The translations under genes and the position numbers were made by a program. Of a stretch of 10,817 nucleotides of DNA, positions 1-7,147 are shown piece by piece. The notes beneath the pieces are model-generated. The model was not told the DNA's origin. It made no database searches and worked only from the letters and a program-made list of their open reading frames with translations. Origin of the DNA: Echinostoma caproni (Eukaryota; Platyhelminthes; Trematoda; Plagiorchiida; Echinostomatidae); contig UZAN01047956.1 in assembly GCA_900618425.1 (NCBI GenBank), positions 11,099-21,915 on the forward strand, read 5' to 3'. Within the stretch, counting starts at the first letter, position 1. Each line of letters begins with the position of its first letter.

Positions 1-847
1 AGAGGCCTTTCTGCGAAGGACACTACTGGATAACGGCTATCCAGGGAAAATTACTGATATGCATATATATTTATGTATATTTGGGCAGCTATATCTCACC
101 CGGTGGACGCATCGTGGACGAGGTGTCAGCTAGCATACAGAATGTTCGGTTGGCATCTGCCGAATTGAGACATCTGTGGCGCCGTCGTGACATCTGGCTG
201 ACTGTGAAGGGTAGAACGTCTTCCGCGGCAGTTCTGCTATACGGCGAAGAAACTTGACCATTGAGAAAACAGGATAAATAGAGATTATCGGTGTTCGAAC
301 ATCGCTGTCTCCGTCGTATTGCACAAGTTTGGTGGGGTAACCGGACGAGCAATGCTGAGGTTAGGCGTAGAGTTTTAGGCAACCGCGGTCGCCCACTTGA
401 GCAAGTGGTCAACCTCAATAGATTAAGTTGGCTGGGACATGTGTTACGCACGCCACCAAATATGTTGCCATGGCGAGTAACGTTCGCCGAGGCAGGTAGT
501 AGAATGTCAGCGGGGTCAAGCTAAGACCTGGCATGAGAGTATGAAAACCAGACTAGGTCACATAGGCCCCATTGGGCTCCCTGGTTGGGGACCCCGGGAT
601 GATGATCACCGATGGTTAGAGATACTGAGTGACATGGCTGGGTTTCGTAACTAGTGGTGCTCGTGCATCCAATCAGTATTCCCGTAACACCATTCTATAT
701 GAATTCTCCATCTTCCGCCTGAATTTGCTTTCAACATTCCAATCTCCATTCTGCTCTTTTATCCAAATGGGGTACCAAAAGACAGCAATCAAAATCGGCG
801 CACGAAAGTGCTTGGTTAATGTTTGTAAAAAATGAAACTGAAACAAA
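1..847 (+). mobile_element. RTE-like non-LTR retrotransposon, 3' part (copy A)
   Basis: This is the 3' end of an autonomous LINE: the C-terminal part of its reverse-transcriptase polyprotein plus the 3' UTR. A broken reading frame (positions 78-524, then another frame from about 514 to 670) carries YLGSYISPGG, LRHLWRRRD, a decayed LLYxxET, FEHRCLRRIAQVWW, SNAEVRRRVLG, WLGHVLR and then LPGWGPRD and WLEILSDMAG. The 3' UTR at about 665-847 shares a block with copy B (GGCGCACGAAA..GC.TGGTTAATG..TG at about 797-825 here) and ends in a decayed ACTGAA-type tail (about 832-847). Stops lie at 255-257, 279-281 and 652-654, with a frameshift near 505-513, so it is dead. The right end abuts a gypsy pol remnant at 847/848. 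The left end runs out of the window or is the 5' truncation point. Assignment to this LINE family is firm; the RTE clade is inferred from the related copy D. Confidence 0.9.
2..670 (+). pseudogene. decayed RT polyprotein C-terminal fragment (copy A)
   Basis: The coding part of copy A. Bases 2-60 in another frame read EAFLRRTLLDNGYPGK, which resembles the stretch after RT motif A in this LINE group (pattern ..ALL..L...G.P.KY). The frame then jumps to YLGSYISPGG at position 78, which in copy D lies beyond the YADD motif. If both parts are one element, about 110-130 residues including the catalytic YADD box are missing, so this would be an internally deleted copy; if not, 1-77 belongs to a separate element. 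From 78 onward the fragment covers the connector and the C-terminal Cys/His-containing region, homologous to copies B and D. Three in-frame stops and one frameshift rule out function. The 78-670 part is certain; the 2-77 part is tentative. Confidence 0.8.
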
Positions 848-1265
848 CCAATTGTAACGAAAGAAACAAAAGGGTGTATTGAGAGTGATGAGTTCACGAG
901 TTCTCATCGAGGGCAATTTGAATAAACGCATCTCTCGAATCCGGACTAGAGAAAAACCTCGAACCAAAAAGCTGGTAGAGGATGTCCACTGTTTCGACAG
1001 TAGAACAACTGGACTGTTTCAGCAGTCTGCTCACAATGACATGATCATATCTATATATTCTTTAAGTTTTCCATCACGTTTTAGTGAAGTTACAACTGGT
1101 GTGGCCCAAGCCGGAGAATTCACTGATATCAGAATTCCATTTGTGACCATCTCATCCAGCAAACTCATGGACTCACGAAGCCCAAGCGGAATAAGGCGAA
1201 GTTTCATTACCAAGAGGGAACCAACTACTTCTAGACTCACCGATGTCAATTTGATATCAATAGCT
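848..1265 (-). pseudogene. Ty3/gypsy-type pol remnant (RT domain start)
   Basis: A decayed fragment of the reverse transcriptase of an LTR retrotransposon of Ty3/gypsy type, which copies element RNA into DNA inside virus-like particles. Read on the minus strand it gives, in order, IPLGLRESMSLLDEMVTNGI and NSPAWATPVVTSLKRDGK (the entry to the RT fingers, about 1080-1200), then in a second frame SRLLKQ, ETVDILYQLFGS and SRDAFIQIALDE (RT motif A region with its aspartate, about 910-1025), then in a third frame LNTPFCFFRYNW (the block before the usual PFGL motif, 848-883). At least two frameshifts and stops at 1031-1033 and near 893 show it is dead. The frame stops exactly at the W codon (848-850), where copy A begins. 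No LTRs, RNase H or integrase are seen; the rest of pol would be expected left of the window, beyond copy A. The family call rests on motif order and is fairly secure. Confidence 0.8.
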
Positions 1266-1985
1266 GTCTTTTAACATTCCAGTATCAAGTGATGAAAACG
1301 AGATTGATGAGAGTCAGACATACATGAGAAAAATATACACATACAGTTCTTGCTATTTAAAAAAATATAGGAATTTCTGAGTACACGCAATGATTGAACA
1401 GTAAACGTTTTATTGCTGATCATCATTAGTTAAGAACAAGCTCACATGAGCCTAAAACAGTCAGTGAACGATCAGTAGTATCCTCAACTGAAATTTATGT
1501 AGTGGAAATTATAGCTGGGGGAAGTGGGGGTAGATGGTAAAAAATGTTAGAAATAAATGACCAATGACCAAGGTAAATGTGCGGCGAATGGAATCGTTAA
1601 TAAGAAAAATCATGAGTGATACAACGCGAAAGATGCGAACTTGCATTATATAAGGTTAAGGACAGTAAGTAAGGCGAGAAATTTTGAGAGGATGTGACTG
1701 AAGAGCGTTCTGCTAGATATGATTTTATACTTTCACAAACAGACTGTGGTCAAGCTTCCCGCAATTATGGTACTGGGTACTACGAAATATACAAGTTAGT
1801 TGTTCACCACAGGACTTGCACTCATTCCCGTGTTGAATCCGTTGGTCACTGCAAGATGAGAAATCAGTACGATTTTAAAGGATTTTATTTTAAACTGCTC
1901 TCGTCGAGATGGTGACTACTTGAAATTACTGATATTATATAACACATTTGGATCCCCACAAACAAGGGCGTGAACGTCTCACAAC
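1266..1985. other. unassigned AT-rich intergenic stretch
   Basis: I see no recognisable gene, RNA or repeat here. A frame of 73 codons on the + strand at 1694-1915 has no motif I recognise and is within chance expectation for this composition. There is a short purine-rich run (GGGGGAAGTGGGGG at about 1517-1530). Part of the stretch could be the decayed 5' side of the gypsy element, but nothing in the sequence proves it. Confidence 0.5.
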
Positions 1986-3425
1986 TGTTCACAAACTGCT
2001 TTCACCGACTGAAGTATGTAATCGTACAGGAAAAAAGAGCTCTTCTTGAAATTCGGAACAACTGATTCCTGCAATAAGTCCATCAAATAATTGTATTGGA
2101 AATCGATCACCGAAATGGCATCACTTTGCTTGAGTTTGCACCAGCATAACGAATTCACGATGGGTTGGTTAGCACCAAGCCTGATCGAATGAAATTTGGC
2201 TTATTTAACTGCCTCGAAATTTGCTGGTTGTAGATGCTTCAAAAACAAAACTTTTCAAAGATTCGTAGAGCAATGATACGAATGCCCATAAATGCCGAAT
2301 TCCTCAATAAGTAATATGCATCCTTTGCAATAATCGTTAGGAAATTAGCAGTTTGGCGTCCGTTAACAAGAATTTTCAAATCTCGAAGCATTCTAGGTAG
2401 TTTTCAACTTCTCCTGTGCTCGTGTGCACATTAGGGTCTAAAAATTGCAATAAATGACCACGATACCAGTTGCAGTGACTCTTATTCGAACTAATAACTC
2501 ATATATCGGCTTCCTTGCAGAAATGGTTTAGTCCACAACTAGGACACCAAAAGAAATCAGAACACACTGCTAAGTAACGAGGTACTATTGTAATAAGCGG
2601 AAAAGATTGTGCACAGGGATATCAAGCATAATAAAACAAACACGGGTTCGTAGTCTATCTGCAATCACCACGCCCACCGCAGCTTGAATGAAGCTCCAGT
2701 TTGTTATTATAGTGGAGTTCCTTGCTACGCAAACTTGTCGACTCGGTGATGTCGTCCGCGCTCCCACTGAAATATAAATGACCTGGAATGGACTAAGAAA
2801 TAACTGAATTAGTGCACTCAAAACTAAATTCAGTATTGGTCTACATGTCTACAACACACGCTACCATCGAATGAATCCTGTGCTCGACATACTCCTTGTC
2901 ACATGCAGTTTAAAACAACGAATCCAGATGACCATAGCTCGTTGCCAAGATGACACTAAACTTCGGCAGATTCCAAATTTAGATTAGTTCGAGGTGCTCG
3001 TTTCCTCAATAGCTTTGTTAGACTCTGATCAGTTGTTGAATGTATAGCATTGGGGGACTGCATCACAAAGTTTTCATCTCTGCCCAGTTCACTACAAATA
3101 ATGGGGTTCAAAGAAACAATAGCACTCTTAAGCGTGAGCATAAAGTTAACGGCTGTACCACTGGATTATGGATGCCGGTGTGGAGTTAGAACAGGACAAC
3201 AACTCCCTCAGAATTGAAGCACAGCGTGAGAAACATCTCTTCTGAGTGTATTTCTGAGGGTCTGAATATAAAAGACTACATTGGGTGACATGGTGAAATA
3301 TACTTCTGGGCAACAAAAGTGGGGATCGATGGTCATCAGGAGGTTATACTTGCCAAAGAAGGGACCACAATAATTCTTAGGTATGCGTGCCATGACTATG
3401 AAGATACTGACCACGAAGTCCAATT
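1986..3425 (-). pseudogene. possible decayed protein-coding region, unidentified
   Basis: Reading the minus strand from 3425 down gives protein-like segments that follow one another with frame changes: about 3425-3000 (includes TMSPNVVFYIQTLRNTLRRD and STTDQSLTKLLRKR), about 2990-2340 (includes FSVILATSYGHLDSLF, KEYVEHRIHSMVACVVDM, HLLQFLDPNVHTSTGEVEN), about 2400-2222 (includes LTIIAKDAYYLLRNSAFMG) and about 2240-1986 (includes VIDFQYNYLMDLLQES and KKSSFFLYDYILQSVKAVC). The last two look like amphipathic helices, as in a helical-repeat protein. I recognise no family. Stops are frequent, at a density in the middle part not much below random, so openness alone is weak support; the case rests on composition and on several segments sharing strand and order. 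It could be a retroposed host pseudogene, exons of a real gene, or chance. One ambiguous base (N) lies just upstream at 3455. Confidence 0.25.
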
Positions 3426-4560
3426 CTAGGGTTGCGCATCAATCTTTTGCATACNTACGATCAGCAAGGGGTTAAGCAATCTGAATCAAGACATGATTTA
3501 ATTCAAGCCACTAACATGGAAAAACGGGCTAGAAACTTCATCTTTTCAATACTAAGATGGCCGCAATGTACATCACTCAGCCCGTTGTACGTGACTTCGG
3601 AGGCACGATAATACGACCGCTGTAGCACAATATACCGCTGCAAGTCACTGACATCACCTCAAGACGTTTATGAAATTCCCGAAATCGATACTTTATATAA
3701 GTTATCAACCTCGATGGACACAAGAGATGATAGTGCGATATTACTTTCTTGTCTCGCGAACCAAATTAAATCGGCTCACCAGAAGCGGTTGAGTGAGTAA
3801 ACAACCATTCGTAGAAGCCTCCGAGATGGTATAGTGCGACAGATATTCTGCTTGTGGAATGAACTGTGCTCTTCAATGATGGATATCATCGGGTTATGCA
3901 GATAACGCAGCACTCCATCATTGTACTACGGCTGCAGATGACTTGGACAAGGAACAATGGGGACCGCAAATGTACTGCCGGACATCGTAATCAGTCACAA
4001 CAGGGAAGCGAATATCAAAGAGGTGCTTTTGCATGCACTTCACAGACTAATACACGACCAGTGTCTCGCGTTGACTTTGGGAATATCAGCCAGATTTTAG
4101 TGAGGTGTAGACGTATTCGGTGTTCTTGGGGGAGAGCTAGAGCCAAGGAAATCTCTACTGCATTTCTAGTACTTCTGCTGATTGTCGGGGTTCGCTTCAT
4201 TGACCCTTTCTCGCGTTTTCGGTTCTCTTCTGATTGGTGGTCGATCAATTTTTCGTGAACTAGGAACGCGCCTGACAGGATACAGTCATGCACATCCCTG
4301 TATTGAGAATAATTGGAATATGGAAGAAGCTGCGAACATTGTTAATAGAAGATCACTAACTTCCTTATTCGTGAGCATAAAAGGACAGAACGAAGTTCAG
4401 TCGACTGTCATCGGTCACCCACGAAGTAGGGTTAAATGAAACTTTAGAAAGTGCAAGAAGTGACTCACTGAAAAATTACTAATTTTTTCTGTTCTACATT
4501 TTTACTTCTTTTTATTTAATACATAATGATACATTGAATATGCCCATGGTGACATTAAGA
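3426..4560. other. unassigned stretch, no supported gene
   Basis: No recognisable gene or RNA. Overlapping open frames at 3866-4258 (+), 4015-4293 (-) and 4182-4439 (+) occupy a locally less AT-rich patch (about 4000-4440), but none shows a motif I can name and they contradict one another in strand. The patch could be an unrecognised repeat such as a decayed LTR or SINE body. A single undetermined base (N) is at 3455. Confidence 0.45.
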
Positions 4561-4974
4561 AAACACTGTAGTGAACAAAGCTTGTGTTCGATAACTTCCT
4601 CATCGGGCTAATACAGTTATATATAGGATTTAAAATTATCAAACTAGTGTAATGGTCTGATGTGATGAATATGATTGGTTGATTGTGATCTTGTGATATG
4701 TGGTTTGGAAATGAAAGGATAGTTTTTTGTTATCGTGTGATTTGTAAATGTTCATATTCACCAGATAGAGTGCGCTATTCCAATTCCGGTCTGCGTCCAT
4801 GGGTCATGACCAAGGTAACGGTTGTTTCAGTCATTTACAAACCACATATCGCAAGATCACAATCAACCAATCATATTCATCACATTACACTATTTTGACA
4901 ATTTCGAACCCTATGTATAACCGTATTAGCCCGATGAGGAAGTTATTCAAAACAAGCTTAGTTCGCCAGTGTTT
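4561..4974. repeat. large inverted repeat (foldback structure)
   Basis: The left arm (4561-4717) is nearly the reverse complement of the right arm (4828-4974). Both arms, read from outside in, run AAACACTG, AAGCTTGT, ATAACTTCCTCATCGGGC, TAATAC.GTTATA.ATAGG, TAGTGTAATG, TGATGAATATGATTGGTTG, ATTGTGATCTTG.GATATG and TGGTTTG.AAATGA. By eye, arm identity is roughly 80-90%. The left arm has a 5-bp insert (GTCTG) near 4655 and there are small indels near the outer end. The loop (4718-4827) is unique sequence. A single-stranded copy would fold into a hairpin with a stem of about 150 bp. It may be a foldback/MITE-like element or two copies of a repeat in opposite orientation; I see no transposase and no clear target duplication. 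The frames that cross it are by-products. Confidence 0.88.
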
Positions 4975-5078
4975 ACATAGTGATAAAATTTTCGGGAAGG
5001 AAGAAGCTGCCAATCACAGGGTGTCATTCAACTCAAAATGAGGAAAATAAGGTGGTAGTGATGGAGTTCAAACACGCA

Positions 5079-5114
5079 CCCCGGGGTGATAATTTTGTGA
5101 CGTTATCACCGGGG
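5079..5114. repeat. GC-rich imperfect hairpin
   Basis: The left half has CCCC (5079-5082), a GG bulge (5083-5084) and GGTGATAA (5085-5092). The right half has TTATCACC (5103-5110) followed by GGGG (5111-5114). This makes a 12-bp stem with a 2-nt bulge and a 10-nt loop. The left edge is also a perfect palindrome ACCCCGGGGT (5078-5087). The role is unknown; in a eukaryotic repeat-rich region it may be part of an element's UTR or a chance structure. Confidence 0.7.
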
Positions 5115-5409
5115 CGCCACTGCCATCTGTTGTCTTGTTGCGCCAGAGAAGGCCTTTTATCTTCATTTCGGATGCGTTTACCTCGTGGGGAATTAACGAT
5201 CTCCCAAGGAGTCAAACCCACACCCAAAACCATCAAGAGGGCTCAGTTCCTCTGAACAACCGAATGCGTTAATCTAAGCATGATACTCTATCATCACTTT
5301 TGACACGTATACCTTATACACTTACGATTATCGAGTGGTTGAGTGACCAGCAGATTCAAACCCCAAGTCCAATTCCAGATAACATTCACCACATTATTTG
5401 GATCACCAC

Positions 5410-5427
5410 ATATATATATATATATAT
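5410..5427. repeat. (AT)n dinucleotide microsatellite
   Basis: Nine AT units in a row starting in CACATATATAT. This is a simple repeat with no sign of function. Confidence 0.95.
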
Positions 5428-5780
5428 CAAATTTTGTCACCTAATTTGATCTCAACCCCTTACCTAACCCAAACCACGCTAACCACTAGTCCAAAACCTT
5501 GTTCAAATAACTCATTTCAACCCGTGTTTCTTCATCTAACACAAGCATATAAATGTGCGTTTACATCAGAATGAGAGCATCCAAAATTAATGGCCAATAT
5601 CAATTCTGCTCACATGTCTTCTGATGTCAGTATGAGGATAGTTTTGTTTAAGATAAAGCGAACACCAATCATAGTAACTAACCTAGAGAGGCCTTATGCG
5701 GTTCACCACTTGAAGTCCTGGAACTTGGGTTACCAGTTTCGATCACAAAATGGAAGCTCCTCGTGACTTTGGGGTTCATG

Positions 5781-6059
5781 TCATTATCATCATCATCGTA
5801 CAGCGGGAAACAGAGAAGTGATCCTTGCTGATCTCAGCCAAGCTCTCAATATACACAAAGTAAGTGAGAAAGTGCAAGATGGATGGGGGTTTGGTCTAAG
5901 TGGGGAGAGGCAAATAAAGTGAACCTGAAGCATTCTGACCTGATAGGAAATGACAACAATAATGCAACTGCTGACGATTAGTTGCCATATCCTTCAGTGT
6001 CTCCAACCAGCAGATTGAAGTCTCTTGGACCCCAACCTGGAGGACGGGAGACACCTATT
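5781..6059 (-). mobile_element. non-LTR retrotransposon 3' end (copy C, 3' half)
   Basis: The minus strand reads GVSRPPGWGPRDFN, then after a 1-nt shift WLETLKDMATNRQQLHYCC (about 5975-6055). This matches the extreme C-terminus LPGWGPRD..WLETLSDMA..R.QW..C seen in copies A, B and D. The 3' UTR follows (about 5800-5970) and ends in a trinucleotide tail, CGATGATGATGATAATGA on the minus strand (5781-5798). Simple-repeat 3' tails are typical of RTE-type LINEs. The tail differs from the CTGAA tail of copies A and B, so this is probably a different subfamily. At the other end the element is interrupted by the SINE; its continuation starts at 6305. Confidence 0.85.
6050..6059. repeat. target-site duplication, left copy
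   Basis: GACACCTATT occurs here and again at 6295-6304, flanking the SINE. Removing one copy and the intervening sequence brings the two halves of retrotransposon copy C together in the same reading frame (..LTDDLIGV then SRPPGWGPRD), which is what a retroposition-generated duplication predicts. Confidence 0.85.
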
Positions 6060-6294
6060 CTACCTAATCGGTTTGTGTATTTCTTTCAGCCTCGTTTCTG
6101 GGCGGTGGTGGCAAAGTGATTAGGTTACCAAATTGTGATCCGGAAGTCCCGATTTCAAACCGCTTCACCACCACCCGTCTTCCCAATTTCGATATTTCTC
6201 CAGGCAGTCTTTGTATGGCCGCAGCCCCCTTCCTGAAAGTTGACTGTACATTTGTATATTCAACAAATAAAAAAGAAAGTAAAAAGACACTTAT
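6060..6294 (+). mobile_element. tRNA-derived SINE inserted in copy C
   Basis: A short non-autonomous retroposon with a tRNA-like head and an A-rich tail. The head (about 6101-6175) has a box A-like stretch TGGCAAAGTGATTAGG (6109-6124), a box B-like stretch GATTTCAAACC (6151-6161) and complementary ends GGTGGTG (6104-6110) and CACCACC (6166-6172). The anticodon-loop region ATTGTGA suggests a tRNA-Thr(TGT)-type ancestor, with moderate certainty because the anticodon stem is mispaired. The A-rich tail is at about 6260-6290. A 10-bp duplication flanks the unit. About 40 nt (6060-6100) precede the tRNA head, which is unusual, since the head normally starts the element. It would have been transcribed by RNA polymerase III from the internal boxes and mobilised by a LINE reverse transcriptase. 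Confidence 0.8.
6109..6161 (+). promoter_or_regulatory. internal Pol III promoter (box A and box B) of the SINE
   Basis: Box A-like TGGCAAAGTGATTAGG (6109-6124) fits the TRGCNNAGYNGG consensus apart from its third-last positions. Box B-like GATTTCAAACC (6151-6161) fits GGTTCGANTCC weakly (CAA in place of CGA). Spacing of about 26 nt between the boxes is close to that of tRNA genes. Activity today is doubtful because box B has drifted. Confidence 0.55.
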
Positions 6295-6304
6295 GACACC
6301 TATT
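6295..6304. repeat. target-site duplication, right copy
   Basis: Second copy of GACACCTATT, directly after the A-rich tail of the SINE and directly before the other half of retrotransposon copy C. Confidence 0.85.
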
Positions 6305-6400
6305 AAGTCATCTGTTAGCCTCCACTGGCTTCTTCCAGCCTGGAGCATCAGCTCTGGATAACGCGACATCGAAGCTGCCCGTCAGTTTTCGTAAACTCGT
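6305..6400 (-). mobile_element. non-LTR retrotransposon copy C, 5' half
   Basis: The minus strand reads RYPELMLQAG, then in a neighbouring frame GWKK, matching the segment R.PRRA.FA.AG.GWKK that precedes the GWGPRD block in copy D (there RLPFRALFARVGQGWKK). The join to the part beyond the SINE is in frame. Relative to copy D, about 15-20 residues between GWKK and the GWGPRD block are missing or unrecognisable. The 5' limit is unclear; nothing beyond about 6400 matches, so the copy is strongly 5'-truncated. Confidence 0.7.
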
Positions 6401-7130
6401 TTCCGTTTTACGTCAAAAATGCATGATGAGAATCCTAGAAAGAGGCGATTGGCATTGGAATACGAAACCCTACGAAGATAGATTCAAATGGCTTTTGTGA
6501 TTGTCCTCAAGCCGGTTGTGAACTGCGTCGCAAATCAACTAGTTTTTGTGGTTCATTTGAACCAATATCGTGGTAACGAAGGCCTTAATTTTATTTTAGA
6601 CTATCAACCCGGAAATATTTTTTCATTTAAAGGGAAAGTTTTAGAAAATTTGAAAACTTTAGATGCCTTCTGCTAAAGGTGTATGGATGTGCATAATGTT
6701 CATGATTCCGTTTTTGTAGTTAGCTTATTTTATTTTGAAGTCACCGATGGAAACATGAAAAACTTGAGTGAAAGTCACTGGTCACTAACTTAATAGGATT
6801 AGATCAATTAGGTACACTTTTGCAGCCTTGTACCATTGCAATTTGGTGCGATTGTTTTGTTTGCTGCCTTTCGGAAAACTATTTCGTCAACAAATGAGGA
6901 AATAAATTGAAGAAATCGGAGCAATTCTTACAGTTAAAAGGTATAACGGAAAAAAAGTTGATTGGATGCGTTACCGACACGCTTTCAGATATTAAGTCAT
7001 TAACTAGAGTCTCCAATCATTACCTGCATTGGACACGAGGTCACCAGTAAGGAATTCGAAGGTGGCCTACTTGAGTTAAAGCCCTGATCGGGCTTTTCAT
7101 AACATTTGCCAGGTTTTTTCCTGACCTTCG
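6401..7130. other. unassigned AT-rich stretch
   Basis: No gene, RNA or repeat that I can name. A 62-codon open frame at 6488-6676 (+) has no recognisable motif. It contains an acceptor-like TTTTATTTTAG at 6590-6600, but there is no convincing exon chain, so I leave it uncalled. A short perfect inverted repeat AAAGCCC/GGGCTTT (7078-7096) lies near the 3' end of copy B and is probably chance. Confidence 0.45.
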
Positions 7131-7147
7131 TTCAGTTCAGTTCAGTT
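7131..7147 (-). repeat. CTGAA-type 3' tail of copy B
   Basis: TTCAGTTCAGTTCAGTT on the + strand (CTGAA repeats on the element strand) terminates the element. Copy A ends in a decayed version of the same tail (AAACTGAAAC at about 835-844). Such short-unit tails are characteristic of RTE-type LINE 3' ends. Confidence 0.85.

Larger units (their letters stand above)
4975..5780. other. unassigned stretch with hairpin and microsatellite
   Basis: No gene is supported. It contains a GC-rich hairpin (5079-5114) and an AT microsatellite (5410-5427), described separately. The part at 5040-5250 is less AT-rich than its surroundings and has overlapping open frames on both strands (4980-5255 +, 5033-5236 -), neither recognisable. 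The part at 5690-5780, next to the 3' tail of copy C, has repeat-like character (CGGTTCACCACTTGAAGTCC at about 5699-5718) and may be a separate short repeat, but I cannot name it. Confidence 0.45.

Noticed and set aside
89..451. 120-codon minus-strand open frame
   Set aside because: Antisense to the copy A LINE C-terminal domain, with no motif of its own.
3866..4439. Overlapping open frames of 85-130 codons on both strands
   Set aside because: They contradict one another in strand, show no recognisable domain and have no start or splice context that favours one.
6101..6175. A functional tRNA gene (Thr, TGT)
   Set aside because: The box B has CAA instead of CGA, the anticodon stem is mispaired, and the unit has an A-rich tail and target duplication, so it is a SINE head rather than a working tRNA.
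6421..6475. Hammerhead ribozyme (TGATGAG followed by ACGAAAC), as known in schistosome SINE-like elements
   Set aside because: The first core box has A instead of C (ATGATGAG), no stem II can be formed between the boxes and no cleavage triplet is placed correctly. The CGAAAC motifs at 990-1000 and 5735-5745 (minus strand) also lack a partner CTGATGA.
6488..6676. 62-codon ORF with an acceptor-like TTTTATTTTAG inside and a donor-like site after it
   Set aside because: The frame stops before the donor, no neighbouring exon can be linked and there is no motif; chance is sufficient.
7078..7096. A bacterial-style intrinsic terminator (AAAGCCC TGATC GGGCTTT)
   Set aside because: The stem is perfect, but the window is eukaryotic, with LINE, gypsy and SINE content, and there is no gene upstream. 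Chance palindrome.
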